From: Halomonas sp. 328
GTDB lineage: Bacteria; Pseudomonadota; Gammaproteobacteria; Pseudomonadales; Halomonadaceae
Assembly (NCBI RefSeq): GCF_015645095.1
Contig: NZ_JADOTW010000003.1
Coordinates: 117,974-181,973 of the forward strand
Direction of reading: 5' to 3'
Length of the DNA: 64,000 nucleotides
The notes beneath the pieces were generated by a model that made no database searches, was not told the DNA's origin, and was given only the letters and a program-made list of their open reading frames with translations. Both the position numbers and the translations under genes were made by a program. Positions within the stretch are counted from its first letter, which is position 1. Each line of letters starts with the position of its first letter. Of the stretch, positions 8,547 to 17,869 are shown piece after piece.

Positions 8547-11500
8547 TTGGCCAGCCCCGAGTACACGGATGTCGAGAAGCCCTTTATCGATCAGTTGGTG
8601 AGCCAGGGCTGGGAGTTCCTGGCCGGCTCGGTGGACGATCCCACTGCGACCCACCGCGAGAGCTTTTCCCAGGTGGTGATGGAGCCCCTGCTGCGTGAGC
8701 GGCTGCGCAAGATCAACCTGCGCGACGGCGAGCCCTGGCTCGATGAGGCGCGTCTGGATCAGGCAGTCGCCGCCATCACCCGGCTGCCGGCCAGCAGGGT
8801 ACTCGAGGCCAACCAGCAAGCCACCGAGTTGCTGCTGGGCGGCCTGCCGGTGGAGGGCCTCGAGGGCTGGGACGGCGGCCGCGGCCAGACCCTGCGCTAT
8901 ATCGACTGGGGTGAGCCCGCCAACAACGTCTTCACGGTGGTCAACCAGTTCAAGGTGAAGAGTCCGCCTGGCCATGATACTGGTCATGGCCACGTGATCC
9001 CGGACCTGGTGCTGTTCGTCAACGGCATCCCGCTGGTGGTGGTGGAGTGCAAGAGCCGCAGCGTGCCGGAGGGGATCAGCGAGGCGGTGGACCAGCTGCG
9101 CCGATACCACGACCAGCGCTTCCTGGAGGGTGAGGTCGGCGAGCATGAAGGGGCTCCTGCACTGTTCGCCACCAGCCAGTTCCTGGTGGCCAGCAACTTC
9201 GACGAGGCTCGTGTCGGCACCATCGGTGCCCGCTTCGCCCACTACCTGAGCTGGAAGACGGTGGCACCGATGCGCGAGGCGGAGGTGGCCATCGATCTCG
9301 GCGTGGCGGACCTCTCCGCCCAGCAGCGCCTGATCGCCGGCATGCTCACCCGGGCCAACCTGTTCGACATCGTGCGCCACTACACCCTGTTCATGAACGT
9401 CGGCGGCCAGACCATCAAGCTGGTATGTCGCTACCAGCAGTTCCGCGGCGTCACCCGGGCCGTGGAGCGCCTGAAGAGCGGCAAGACGCGCCGCCAGGAC
9501 GGCGAGGCCGACCGCCGTGGCGGCATCGTCTGGCACACCCAGGGCAGCGGCAAGAGCCTCTCCATGGTCTTCCTGGTGCGCAAGCTGCGCACCGACCCGA
9601 CGCTGCGCCGCTTCAAGGTGGTGGTGATCACCGATCGCAAGGACCTGCAGAAGCAATTGTCGGAGACGGCAGAGCTTACCGGCGAGAGCGTCGAAAAGGC
9701 CGGCAATACCACCCAGCTCAAGAAGTTGCTGGGCCGCGACGGCCCCGGCCTGGTGTTCGGTACGGTTCAGAAATACAGGGAGCAGAAGTACCGCGACCCG
9801 GACGCCGAGGGGGAGGAAGGTCAGAGCACCGAGGAGGCTGGCGCCGGGCTCGACACGGGTCGCCGCGATGCCGCCGAGCCAACTCTCTATGCCAAAGGCA
9901 CGCCTAGGAAGCCGACCCTCAGCGAGCCCTTCGAGGTGCTCAACACCAGCGAGGAGATCCTGATCCTGGTGGACGAGGCCCACCGCACCCAGGCCGGCGA
10001 CCTGCACGCCAACATGATGCGCGCCCTGCCCAACGCCGCCCGCATCGGCTTCACCGGCACGCCGATCATCATGGGCGACAAGAAGCGCACCCACGATATC
10101 TTCGGCGAATACATCGACCGCTACACCATCAAGGAGGCGGAGCAGGACGGCGCCACGGTGCCAATTCTCTACGAGGGGCGCACCGCCAAGGGGGCGATCA
10201 AGGACGGCGCCAGCCTCGACGGCCTGTTCGAGGATCTGTTCCGCGACCACAGCAAGGAGGAGCTGGAGGAGATCAAGAAGAAGTACGCCACCAAGGGGCA
10301 GATCTTCGAGGCGCCGCAGCTGATCCAGGAGAAGGCCCAGGACATCCTGCGCCACTACGTCACGAATATCCTGCCCAACGGCTACAAGGCGCAGCTGGTG
10401 GCCTACAGCCGCCGGGCGGCCCTGCGCTACTTCGAGGCCCTGGAGGCGGCCCGTGCCGAACTGCTGGAGGAGGCGCTGGCGCTCTCCCCCGAGGACAAGG
10501 CCCTGGACGATACCCAGCTGCTGACACGCCCGCCCCGGATCAAGGCGGCGATCCAGGCCTGGCGCTGTCGCAACGTCCTGCGCCAGCTCGAGTTCGCGGT
10601 GGTGTTCAGCAGCGGCAACAACGACGACGCCACCTGGGCCCGGTGGAGCGACCGCGCCGCCGTCGAGAGCCATATCAAGCGCTTCAAGAAGCCGCTGCCG
10701 CCGCTGGACGGGTCAACCCCCAAGGACCCCGCCAAGCACGACCCACTGGCCTTCCTGATCGTCAAGAGCATGCTGCTCACCGGCTTCGACGCCCCCATCG
10801 AGGGGGTGATGTACCTGGATCGCTCCCTGCGCGAGGCGGAGCTGCTGCAGGCCATCGCCCGGGTCAACCGCACCGGCCACGGCAAGCGCCACGGCATCGT
10901 GGTGGACTACTTCGGTGTAGCCAACCACCTCAAGGAGGCATTGGCCGCCTACAGCGAGGAGGACATCGAGGGCGCCCTGCAGAGCCTCAAGGACGAGATT
11001 CCCCTGCTACGCGACCGCCACCTGCGGGTGATCGACGTACTGCGCGGCCAGGGGGTGGATGACCTCGACGACACCGAGGAGGCGGTGCAGGCGCTCGCCG
11101 ACGAGCGGGTGCGCGCCGAGTTCGTGGTCAAGCTCAAGGAGTTCAACCGCGGCCTGGACGACGTACTGCCACGCCCCGAGGGGTTGGAGTTCGTCAACGA
11201 TGCCAAGCGGCTGGCCTATATCCACGCCCTGGCCCGCAACCGCTACAAGGACACCCCGGAGCTCGGCCGCGACATCGGCAACAAGGTGCGCAAGCTGATC
11301 GACGACTACGTGATCTCGCTCGGCATCGACCCGCGCATCCCGCCGGTGCAGCTCACCGACGCCGAGTTCGACGAGCACCTCGGCCGCCAGGTGGGCGACC
11401 GGGCCAAGGCCTCGGAGATGGAGCACGCGGTGCGCTCCCACGTGCGCAAGCACCTGGACGAGGACCCGGTGAAGTACGGCCGGCTCAGCGAGCGCCTGGA

Positions 11501-11924
11501 GGAGCTGCTGGAGCAGCTCGATGGCCAGTGGGCCGAGCAGGTGGCGGCGCTCAAGACGCTGATTGAGCAATTACGTGATGGTGCGACCGATCCGCGCGAA
11601 GGCATCCCAGATATGCCTGCCCATGCACAACCCTTCTGGCGGGAGCTGGTGGCCAGCAGTGGCCTTTCCGTGGAGACGCTGGACGAAGCCAGTGCCCAGA
11701 AGCTGCTCGAGGCCACCGAGGAGCTGGTCGGGCTGATCCAGCAGGAAATCGCCATCCCCGACTTCTGGAAGCCCTCCCATATCCCGGACCAGGAGGCCCT
11801 GCGCCAGCACCTCTTCTCGACCCTGATGTTCAAGCGGCTCGTGCCCTTCGACCAGGCCAGCGAGGTCGCCCAGCGGCTGCTCGACCTCGCCCGCAGCAAT
11901 CACGACAAGCTGGTGAACGCATGA
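8547..11924 (+). CDS. hsdR: Type I restriction endonuclease motor subunit
   Basis: HsdR translocates DNA and cuts it when the target is unmethylated. At 1125 residues it has the nuclease core at about 151-171 (PDLVLFVNG then VVVECKSRS), Walker A GSGKS at about 332-336, the DEAH box LVDEAHRT at about 474-481 and FTGTP at about 500, followed by the second helicase lobe and a long helical C-terminus. A TTG start is chosen because AAGGAG (8534-8539) is 7 bases before it. It is the last of the three hsd genes and is separated from hsdS by the DUF262 remnant and darTG. Confidence 0.95.
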   Translation: MASPEYTDVEKPFIDQLVSQGWEFLAGSVDDPTATHRESFSQVVMEPLLRERLRKINLRDGEPWLDEARLDQAVAAITRLPASRVLEANQQATELLLGGLPVEGLEGWDGGRGQTLRYIDWGEPANNVFTVVNQFKVKSPPGHDTGHGHVIPDLVLFVNGIPLVVVECKSRSVPEGISEAVDQLRRYHDQRFLEGEVGEHEGAPALFATSQFLVASNFDEARVGTIGARFAHYLSWKTVAPMREAEVAIDLGVADLSAQQRLIAGMLTRANLFDIVRHYTLFMNVGGQTIKLVCRYQQFRGVTRAVERLKSGKTRRQDGEADRRGGIVWHTQGSGKSLSMVFLVRKLRTDPTLRRFKVVVITDRKDLQKQLSETAELTGESVEKAGNTTQLKKLLGRDGPGLVFGTVQKYREQKYRDPDAEGEEGQSTEEAGAGLDTGRRDAAEPTLYAKGTPRKPTLSEPFEVLNTSEEILILVDEAHRTQAGDLHANMMRALPNAARIGFTGTPIIMGDKKRTHDIFGEYIDRYTIKEAEQDGATVPILYEGRTAKGAIKDGASLDGLFEDLFRDHSKEELEEIKKKYATKGQIFEAPQLIQEKAQDILRHYVTNILPNGYKAQLVAYSRRAALRYFEALEAARAELLEEALALSPEDKALDDTQLLTRPPRIKAAIQAWRCRNVLRQLEFAVVFSSGNNDDATWARWSDRAAVESHIKRFKKPLPPLDGSTPKDPAKHDPLAFLIVKSMLLTGFDAPIEGVMYLDRSLREAELLQAIARVNRTGHGKRHGIVVDYFGVANHLKEALAAYSEEDIEGALQSLKDEIPLLRDRHLRVIDVLRGQGVDDLDDTEEAVQALADERVRAEFVVKLKEFNRGLDDVLPRPEGLEFVNDAKRLAYIHALARNRYKDTPELGRDIGNKVRKLIDDYVISLGIDPRIPPVQLTDAEFDEHLGRQVGDRAKASEMEHAVRSHVRKHLDEDPVKYGRLSERLEELLEQLDGQWAEQVAALKTLIEQLRDGATDPREGIPDMPAHAQPFWRELVASSGLSVETLDEASAQKLLEATEELVGLIQQEIAIPDFWKPSHIPDQEALRQHLFSTLMFKRLVPFDQASEVAQRLLDLARSNHDKLVNA

Positions 11925-12622
11925 CCCAACTCGCCGTGAACGATCTCACCCTGGAGGTGCGCGAGAGCTCGCGTCGCAAGACCTTGGAGATCACCGTGGA
12001 CCGCGACGGCGAGCTGGTCATCGCCGCCCCCACCGGCACCGACGAGCGGCTCCTACGCGACTTCGTGATCGAGAAACGGCTGTGGATCTACCGGAAGCTG
12101 GCCGAGAAGGCCGAACACCGCCGCCGGCTGCCGCACAAGGAGTACATCAACGGCGAGGGCTTCCTCTACCTGGGGCGCAGCTACCGGCTCAAGCGCGTTC
12201 TCCAGGAGGAGCAGGACGCCCCGCTCAAGCTCGTCGCCGGGCGCTTCCAGCTGCGGGAAGATGCCTTGAATGACGCCCGGGAGCACTTCGTTCGCTGGTA
12301 CAGCGATCGCGCCAGCGACTGGCTCACCACCAGGGTGCAGGAGCACGCCCGCCGAATGGGCGTCGAGCCCGCCGGCGTGAAGGTCCAGGACCTCGGCTAC
12401 CGCTGGGGCTCCTGCGGCAAGGGCAACCGGGTCTACTTCCACTGGAAGACGATCCTGCTGCCCCGGCATATTGCCGAGTACGTGGTGGTCCACGAACTCG
12501 TCCACCTGCACGAGCCCCACCACACCCCCGCCTTCTGGCGTCGTCTGGAGCGCGCCATGCCGGACTATGAGCAGCGCAAGGCCTGGCTCGCCCGGCACGG
12601 CATCGAGGTGGAGGGAGTTTGA
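11921..12622 (+). CDS. YgjP/SprT-type zinc metallopeptidase (DUF45 family)
   Basis: The 233-residue protein has the HELVH zinc-binding site at about 191-195 followed by a downstream His (HTPAFW), preceded by YRWGSCGKGNRVYFHW, which is the DUF45/YgjP signature. This family is regularly found directly after hsdR in type I systems. Its substrate there is unknown; a role in protein turnover of the complex or of phage proteins is only a guess. The start overlaps the hsdR stop by four bases (ATGA). Confidence 0.88.
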   Translation: MTQLAVNDLTLEVRESSRRKTLEITVDRDGELVIAAPTGTDERLLRDFVIEKRLWIYRKLAEKAEHRRRLPHKEYINGEGFLYLGRSYRLKRVLQEEQDAPLKLVAGRFQLREDALNDAREHFVRWYSDRASDWLTTRVQEHARRMGVEPAGVKVQDLGYRWGSCGKGNRVYFHWKTILLPRHIAEYVVVHELVHLHEPHHTPAFWRRLERAMPDYEQRKAWLARHGIEVEGV

Positions 12623-12691
12623 GGGTAAGGTTCTCGATGGCCAAAAATGAAAGTGCTTAGAGGTTGAATTCAGGGCACAGGGAGGCCCGGC

Positions 12692-13705
12692 GTGAGATAT
12701 AACAAACCTTGGCTCAGCTATCGCGACCAGCTGGAAACCCTCAAGGCGCGGGGACTGTCCGTCACCGACGACGAGAAGGCCCTCGACTACCTGCAGCGTA
12801 TCGGTTACTACCGGCTAAGCGGCTACTGGTTCCCCTTTCGCCAGCGCAGCAAGGCCTGTTGTGTCTGGCCCCGCCGAAGAACGGGAAAGAAAGCCAAGGA
12901 TGGCCGCGTCGAGCGCATCGCGCTGGATGAGTTCACGCCGGGCGCCACCTTCCGGGATGCCGTCGCCCTCTATGTCTTCGACAAGCAGCTGCGGTTGCTG
13001 GTGATGGATGCCTTGGAACGCATCGAGGTGGCCTTCCGGGTCGATATCTCCCACACCCTTGGGGAGCACGGCGCCTTTGCCTACCTGGATCCAGGCCAGC
13101 TCTTCGAAGCCTTTGCCCAGGAGATCAACCAGAAGACCGGCATTACCGACCATCAGGCGTGGCTGCAGAAGCAGGCGCTGATGATCAACCGCTCCAAGGA
13201 GGAGTTCATTCGCCATAACAAGGAGAAGTACGGGCTGCCGCTTCCGATCTGGATCGCCTGCGAGGTGTGGGACTTCGGCACGCTTTCCACGCTCTACGAC
13301 GGGATGCGTCAGGACGACCAGGACCGGATCGCCGCCCGCTATGGCATCCGTGACGGCCGAGTGCTCGCCTCCTGGCTACGCAGCCTCAACTATCTACGTA
13401 ACGTCTGTGCCCATCATAGTCGGCTGTGGAACCGTAACATGGTGGATCAGCCCAGGAAGCCGGGTCACGGAGAAGTGCCCCTCTTCGAGAGCGCCTGGCA
13501 GCCAGGCCAGGAGCATGTGCTGGCGCGTGTCTTCGTTCTGCTGTGTGTGATCCAGCATCTGCTGAGCACCATCAACCCCAGCTCAAGCTGGTGGCAACGT
13601 CTCCAGCACTTGCTGCAGGCATTCCCCGATCTCACCCATGTCGGGCTCGACCTGCAGGGAATGGGGGTGATGGAAGGATGGGAGCAGTGGACGTGGCCAC
13701 AATAG
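12692..13705 (+). CDS. AbiD/AbiF-type abortive infection protein (Abi_2, HEPN fold)
   Basis: The 337-residue protein begins with KPWLSYRDQLETLKARGL and YLQRIGYYRLSGYWFPFR, both typical of Abi_2. It carries LRNVCAHHSRLWNR at about 235-248, which matches the R-x4-6-H motif of HEPN ribonucleases. These proteins cause growth arrest or death on phage infection, probably by RNA cleavage. It begins at GTG 12692 behind GGGAGG. It lies 69 bases after the metallopeptidase on the same strand and closes the defence island. Confidence 0.85.
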   Translation: MRYNKPWLSYRDQLETLKARGLSVTDDEKALDYLQRIGYYRLSGYWFPFRQRSKACCVWPRRRTGKKAKDGRVERIALDEFTPGATFRDAVALYVFDKQLRLLVMDALERIEVAFRVDISHTLGEHGAFAYLDPGQLFEAFAQEINQKTGITDHQAWLQKQALMINRSKEEFIRHNKEKYGLPLPIWIACEVWDFGTLSTLYDGMRQDDQDRIAARYGIRDGRVLASWLRSLNYLRNVCAHHSRLWNRNMVDQPRKPGHGEVPLFESAWQPGQEHVLARVFVLLCVIQHLLSTINPSSSWWQRLQHLLQAFPDLTHVGLDLQGMGVMEGWEQWTWPQ

Positions 13706-14014
13706 CCAACGAGCAGGCATTAAAAAACCCCTCAGCAGCTTCACCGCAAAGCGGATCCACCGATCGGGGCCGTGTTGCCGCACATTATAGTGAGCGCAGA
13801 AGACGATAGCAAAGCGCTCGCGATAGCAATTTAGAATAAGGAGCCACCATAGCGATCGAGCAGGGCAATACAAAAACTGCTCGGCTCATTGGCCATTGAG
13901 GGCATGATCATCTCATCCCAACCGTCCCAAGATCTCCACAGACAGACACCAACAGACAGATACCGCGAAGAACAGCGAAAGGAAGGGGAAAGCTAAGCGT
14001 AAGTACCTGATTCT
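13706..14014. other. Gene-free stretch between the Abi gene and tRNA-Ile2
   Basis: About 310 bases, noticeably more AT-rich than the surroundings. No coding region, integrase remnant or clear hairpin was found. A short direct repetition (ACAGACAGA motifs near 13938-13965) is visible. Being next to the 3' end of a tRNA, it could be an island border, but I did not find a copy of the tRNA end at the other side. Confidence 0.5.
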
Positions 14015-14091
<77 letters not shown>

Positions 14092-14258
14092 ATCGCGGGA
14101 GGAGCGCTTGGCAGCGCGGGCGTATGATAGCGAATGCCGATTAGCGAGGCTAGTCCGGGGCCGGGATGCGGGCCGGTTTCGTGGGGTGGCGGCACTTTCC
14201 GCGTTCCCGTGGGTCTCTGCTGAACGCGTCCATAGAGAGCCCACCATAGAGAGCCCCC

Positions 14259-14864
14259 ATGATAAAAGCGCCCGCCATCAAGGCCACCCTGCCCAGCCTG
14301 TTGCTGTCGTTGCTCGCCCTCTCCGCCTTGCCCGCCCAGGCCGCCTGGCAGCTGGATGGGGAGCGTTCCCGGGTGGAGGCGACGGTGATCGCCATCACGC
14401 CCCAGGGCCCCACGCCCCATACCCACCAGGTTCGCGACCTGCATGGCGATATCGATGCCGAGGGGCGGCTACGCCTGCCGCTGCGTCTGGCCCAGACCGA
14501 TGTGCTGGATCGCCTGGGCCCGCTGCCGCCCTGGCTGTCGGGCTTTACCGACCGCCCCCTGGCCACCCTGACCACCCAACTGGCGCCGCATCGCCTGGAT
14601 AGCCTGGCGGTGGGCGACTCCCGGGTCGAGACCCTGACCATGACGGTGGAGGCCAATGGCAACCAGCACCAGACGCCGGTGCCGCTGCGCTTCTCGCGCC
14701 TGGATGGCACCACCATCCACGTCACCGCCGCCGAGCGCCTGGTGCTGGACGGCCAGGAGCTGATGGCCAACCCGACCCTGCGCGGGGTGCTGCTGATGCT
14801 CGGCTACGAGCAGATCGGCGATGAGGTGCCGGTAAACCTGGATGCCCTGCTGGTCGATCGCTGA
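14259..14864 (+). CDS. YceI-like periplasmic protein
   Basis: The 201-residue product starts with a clear signal peptide (LLLSLLALSALPAQA, cut before AWQLD). The mature part opens with WQLDGERSRVEATVIAI, the usual start of the YceI lipocalin-like fold, and alternates beta strands throughout. YceI proteins bind isoprenoid-type lipids in the periplasm; the ligand here is unknown. It precedes the iron receptor gene by 136 bases, with a Fur-like site between, so it is probably not in that operon. Confidence 0.65.
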   Translation: MIKAPAIKATLPSLLLSLLALSALPAQAAWQLDGERSRVEATVIAITPQGPTPHTHQVRDLHGDIDAEGRLRLPLRLAQTDVLDRLGPLPPWLSGFTDRPLATLTTQLAPHRLDSLAVGDSRVETLTMTVEANGNQHQTPVPLRFSRLDGTTIHVTAAERLVLDGQELMANPTLRGVLLMLGYEQIGDEVPVNLDALLVDR

Positions 14865-14888
14865 GCCGCGGAGAGGTCACGAGACATA

Positions 14889-14907
14889 AATACGAATAAC
14901 TATTATT
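14889..14907. promoter_or_regulatory. Probable Fur box upstream of the IutA-like receptor
   Basis: An AT-rich 19-mer in a GC-rich setting matches the GATAATGATAATCATTATC consensus at 12 of 19 positions by eye (core AATAACTATTATT). It lies about 95 bases before the receptor ATG. The iron function of the next gene supports the call. Confidence 0.55.
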
Positions 14908-15000
14908 GAGTTTTTGCTTATTGTTGGTATCCTTCGGCTGCTTACGAAAACATTGCCCGGGGCCCCAAGACCCCGGCCTCCTTCGCCGACAGGATCCCCC

Positions 15001-17118
15001 ATGAAGAAGTCGCTGACCCTCGGTCTGGCCATCGCCGCCGGCACTACCCCCCTCGCCTTGCAGGCCCAGGAGACGGCAACCCAGGAGACGCTGGTGGTGG
15101 TGGGGTCGCGCACCCCGACCCAGATCAGCCAGATCCCCGGGGCGGTATGGATCGTCGAGCAGGAGGAGCTGCAGCAGCAGATCGAGGGCGGCGCCGACCT
15201 CAAGACCGCCCTGGGCCGTCTGGTGCCGGGCCTCGACCTGGCCCCCCAGGGGCGTACCAACTATGGCCAGAACCTGCGCGGGCGCAGCGTCCAGGTGCTG
15301 ATCGACGGCGTCTCCCTGAATGGCTCGCGAGGCCTGTCGCGGCAGTTCGACAGCATCGATCCCTTCAATATCGAGCGGGTGGAGGTGCTCTCCGGCGCCA
15401 GCAGCCTCTACGGCGGCGGCGCCACCGGCGGCATCATCAATATCGTCACCCGCCGCGGCGAGGCCGGCGCCCCCCAGGGCCGCAGCACGGCCGGCATCAC
15501 CACCGGCTTCAACCGCAGCGACGATCGCGACTTCCGCCTCGCCCAGTCGGTCAGCGCCGGCAACGAGCGCGTCCAGGGCTACCTGGGGGTCGCCTACCAG
15601 GACAATGGCCGCCACTTCGACGGCCGTGGCCAGGAGATCTTTCCGGATATCGCCCAGACCGACCTGCAGGACAACCGCAGCATCGATATCCTCGGCAACC
15701 TGGGCGTCGACCTGGCGCCGCAGCAGCGCCTGGACCTGAGCACCCAGCTCTATCGCTCCCGCTTCGAGGGCGAGCGTGGCGTCTACTTCCCCCACCTGGA
15801 TGCCGCCAGCCCCAACCTGAACGATGCCGAGATCCGCGACGGCTACCGCTCGGATCGCGACCCGACCACCGACCGCCGGCTGATCAACCTGCAGTACCAC
15901 CATGGCGACCTGCTGGGGCAGGACTTCTACCTGCAGGCCTTCCATCGCGAGGAGGATGCCAACTTCCAGGCCTTCCCCTATCCGAGCCCCCACTGGAGCG
16001 CGCCGGACTTCTATGAATTCCGCGCCTCCCAGCAGAACACCCGGCTGACCGGCCTCAAGGCGCTGTTCGATGCCGACCTGGGCGAGGCGGTCTCGCTGAG
16101 CTACGGCCTGGATTTCGACCGCGAGCGCTTCGATGCCAACCAGATGATCTTCGATCGCGCCGCCACCGACGCCAGCGGCGGCCTGGTGCAGTCGGCGGCC
16201 CGCGTCGAGCCCCGCTACCCGGGATATCGCATCGACACCACCGCGCTCTTCGCCCAGGGCGACTGGTGGGCCAGCGATGCCCTCAAGTTCTCCGCCGGCC
16301 TGCGCCATCAGCGCATGGACGTGGCGGTCAACGACTTCCGCGGCATTCCCGGCGGCGAGAACGACTACAGCGCCACCCTCTTCAATGCCGGCGCCCTCTA
16401 CGACTTCGGCAACGGCCACCAGAGCTGGCTGCGCTATAGCCAGGGCTTCGAGCTGCCGGACCCGGCCAAGTACTACGGCAAGAGCGCCGACGTCAGCGTC
16501 GCCGCCAACCCCCTCTCCGCCATCGAGACCGACCAGGTGGAGCTGGGCTGGCGCTATCAGGGCGGCGACTGGATGGCCCAGGCGGCGGCCTACTACTCCT
16601 GGTCCGACAAGGCCGTGGAGAACGACGAGGACCTGAGCGTCAGCGTGGTGGATGAAGAGAAGCGCGACTACGGCCTGGAGGGCGCCGTGACCCGCTACTT
16701 CGACCACGGCCTGGAGGCCGGCGGCACCCTGCACCTGGTGCGCTCCGAGCAGCGCAACGCCTCGGGCGACTGGGAGAAGCGCGACGCCCGCTACGCCTCG
16801 CTCTCCGCCGCCACCGCCTTCGTCGGCTGGTCGGATCACGCCCGCTCGGCGCGCCTGCAGGCCAACCACGCCTTCGACCTGGAGGACGCCGACGACCGCC
16901 GCATCGACGGCTTCACCACCCTCGACCTGAGCCTGGCCCAGCGCACCGACCTGGGGCGCTTCAGCCTCGGCGTGCAGAACCTGCTGGACGAGACGTATTC
17001 CACGGTCTGGGGCCAGCGCGCCGCCATGTTCTACTCCCCCTACTATGGGCCGGAGTACCTCTACGACTACCAGGGCCGCGGGCGCACCTATACCCTGACC
17101 TGGTCGCTGGAGTACTGA
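15001..17118 (+). CDS. iutA: TonB-dependent ferric siderophore receptor, IutA-like
   Basis: The 705-residue outer membrane receptor has a signal peptide ending near LALQAQ, a plug domain (about 25-150) and a 22-strand barrel ending in the aromatic-rich TLTWSLEY. It resembles the aerobactin receptor IutA in many places, for example LVPGLDLAPQGRTNYGQN, SSLYGGGATGG, FSQGFELPDP-like SQGFELPDPAKYYG, and VWGQRAAMFYSPYYGP near the C-terminus. The substrate is therefore likely a hydroxamate/citrate siderophore such as aerobactin. No siderophore synthesis genes are in the window. The ATG at 15001 is chosen because the signal peptide starts there. Confidence 0.85.
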   Translation: MKKSLTLGLAIAAGTTPLALQAQETATQETLVVVGSRTPTQISQIPGAVWIVEQEELQQQIEGGADLKTALGRLVPGLDLAPQGRTNYGQNLRGRSVQVLIDGVSLNGSRGLSRQFDSIDPFNIERVEVLSGASSLYGGGATGGIINIVTRRGEAGAPQGRSTAGITTGFNRSDDRDFRLAQSVSAGNERVQGYLGVAYQDNGRHFDGRGQEIFPDIAQTDLQDNRSIDILGNLGVDLAPQQRLDLSTQLYRSRFEGERGVYFPHLDAASPNLNDAEIRDGYRSDRDPTTDRRLINLQYHHGDLLGQDFYLQAFHREEDANFQAFPYPSPHWSAPDFYEFRASQQNTRLTGLKALFDADLGEAVSLSYGLDFDRERFDANQMIFDRAATDASGGLVQSAARVEPRYPGYRIDTTALFAQGDWWASDALKFSAGLRHQRMDVAVNDFRGIPGGENDYSATLFNAGALYDFGNGHQSWLRYSQGFELPDPAKYYGKSADVSVAANPLSAIETDQVELGWRYQGGDWMAQAAAYYSWSDKAVENDEDLSVSVVDEEKRDYGLEGAVTRYFDHGLEAGGTLHLVRSEQRNASGDWEKRDARYASLSAATAFVGWSDHARSARLQANHAFDLEDADDRRIDGFTTLDLSLAQRTDLGRFSLGVQNLLDETYSTVWGQRAAMFYSPYYGPEYLYDYQGRGRTYTLTWSLEY

Positions 17119-17125
17119 GGTCGCC

Positions 17126-17854
17126 ATGCCCTGTCCCCTGGAGGCGCTCTACGCCGGTCCCCTGGCGACCCTGGTGCCACCGGGCGTCGGCGAGCCTCCC
17201 GCCGACACCCTGGCCGCTCGGGAGCTGCTCGAGCCCGAGCGCCTGGCGGCCCGGCTGGATCACTTTTCCCTCCAGTACGATGGCGGCGACCGCCGCGCGG
17301 TGGCCTCGCTATGGTCGAAGTGGCATCTCAGCGCGGTGATCTCGGCGGGGCTGGCCGCCAACCTGCTGCTGGAGCGTGACCTGCCCCTGGGGCTCGAGGC
17401 ACTGCACCTGGAGCTGGCCCCCGAGGGCCAGACCCGCCGCCTGTGGCTGGCCCACGACGGCACGCCCCTGGCCACCCAGGATCCCTTGGCGCGCTTCTCG
17501 ACGCTGATCGACGCCCACCTGACGCCGCTGATCGCCGCCCTGGCCGCCCACTCTGGCGCCTCCCCCAAGGTGTTCTGGAGCAACGCCGGCAACTACTTCG
17601 AGTACTTCGCCGAGGCCCTGGAGGCCCACCCCATGGCGAGCCCCGGGGCCGCCGAGCCGGCCCGGGCGCTGCTGGCGGCCCGCCAGCTGCCGGACGGGCG
17701 CCGCAATCCGCTCTTCCAGCCGGTGCGCTACCTGGCCGACGCCGCCGGGGGCGAGCCCGAACGGCGCCGGCGCCTGTGCTGCATCCGCTACCTGGTTCCC
17801 GAGCTCGGCTACTGCGGCAACTGCCCGCTGAGCTGTCGCCGGTCCACGCCATAG
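17126..17854 (+). CDS. fhuF: FhuF-like siderophore-iron reductase
   Basis: The 242-residue cytoplasmic protein ends in the motif C-C-x10-C-x2-C (CCIRYLVPELGYCGNC, about 218-233), which binds the unusual 2Fe-2S cluster of FhuF. FhuF reduces ferric iron in imported siderophores so that the metal is released. It starts 7 bases after the receptor stop and is clearly in the same operon. This fits a hydroxamate-type ligand. Confidence 0.88.
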   Translation: MPCPLEALYAGPLATLVPPGVGEPPADTLAARELLEPERLAARLDHFSLQYDGGDRRAVASLWSKWHLSAVISAGLAANLLLERDLPLGLEALHLELAPEGQTRRLWLAHDGTPLATQDPLARFSTLIDAHLTPLIAALAAHSGASPKVFWSNAGNYFEYFAEALEAHPMASPGAAEPARALLAARQLPDGRRNPLFQPVRYLADAAGGEPERRRRLCCIRYLVPELGYCGNCPLSCRRSTP

Positions 17855-17869
17855 GCAGGGTGACAGGCC

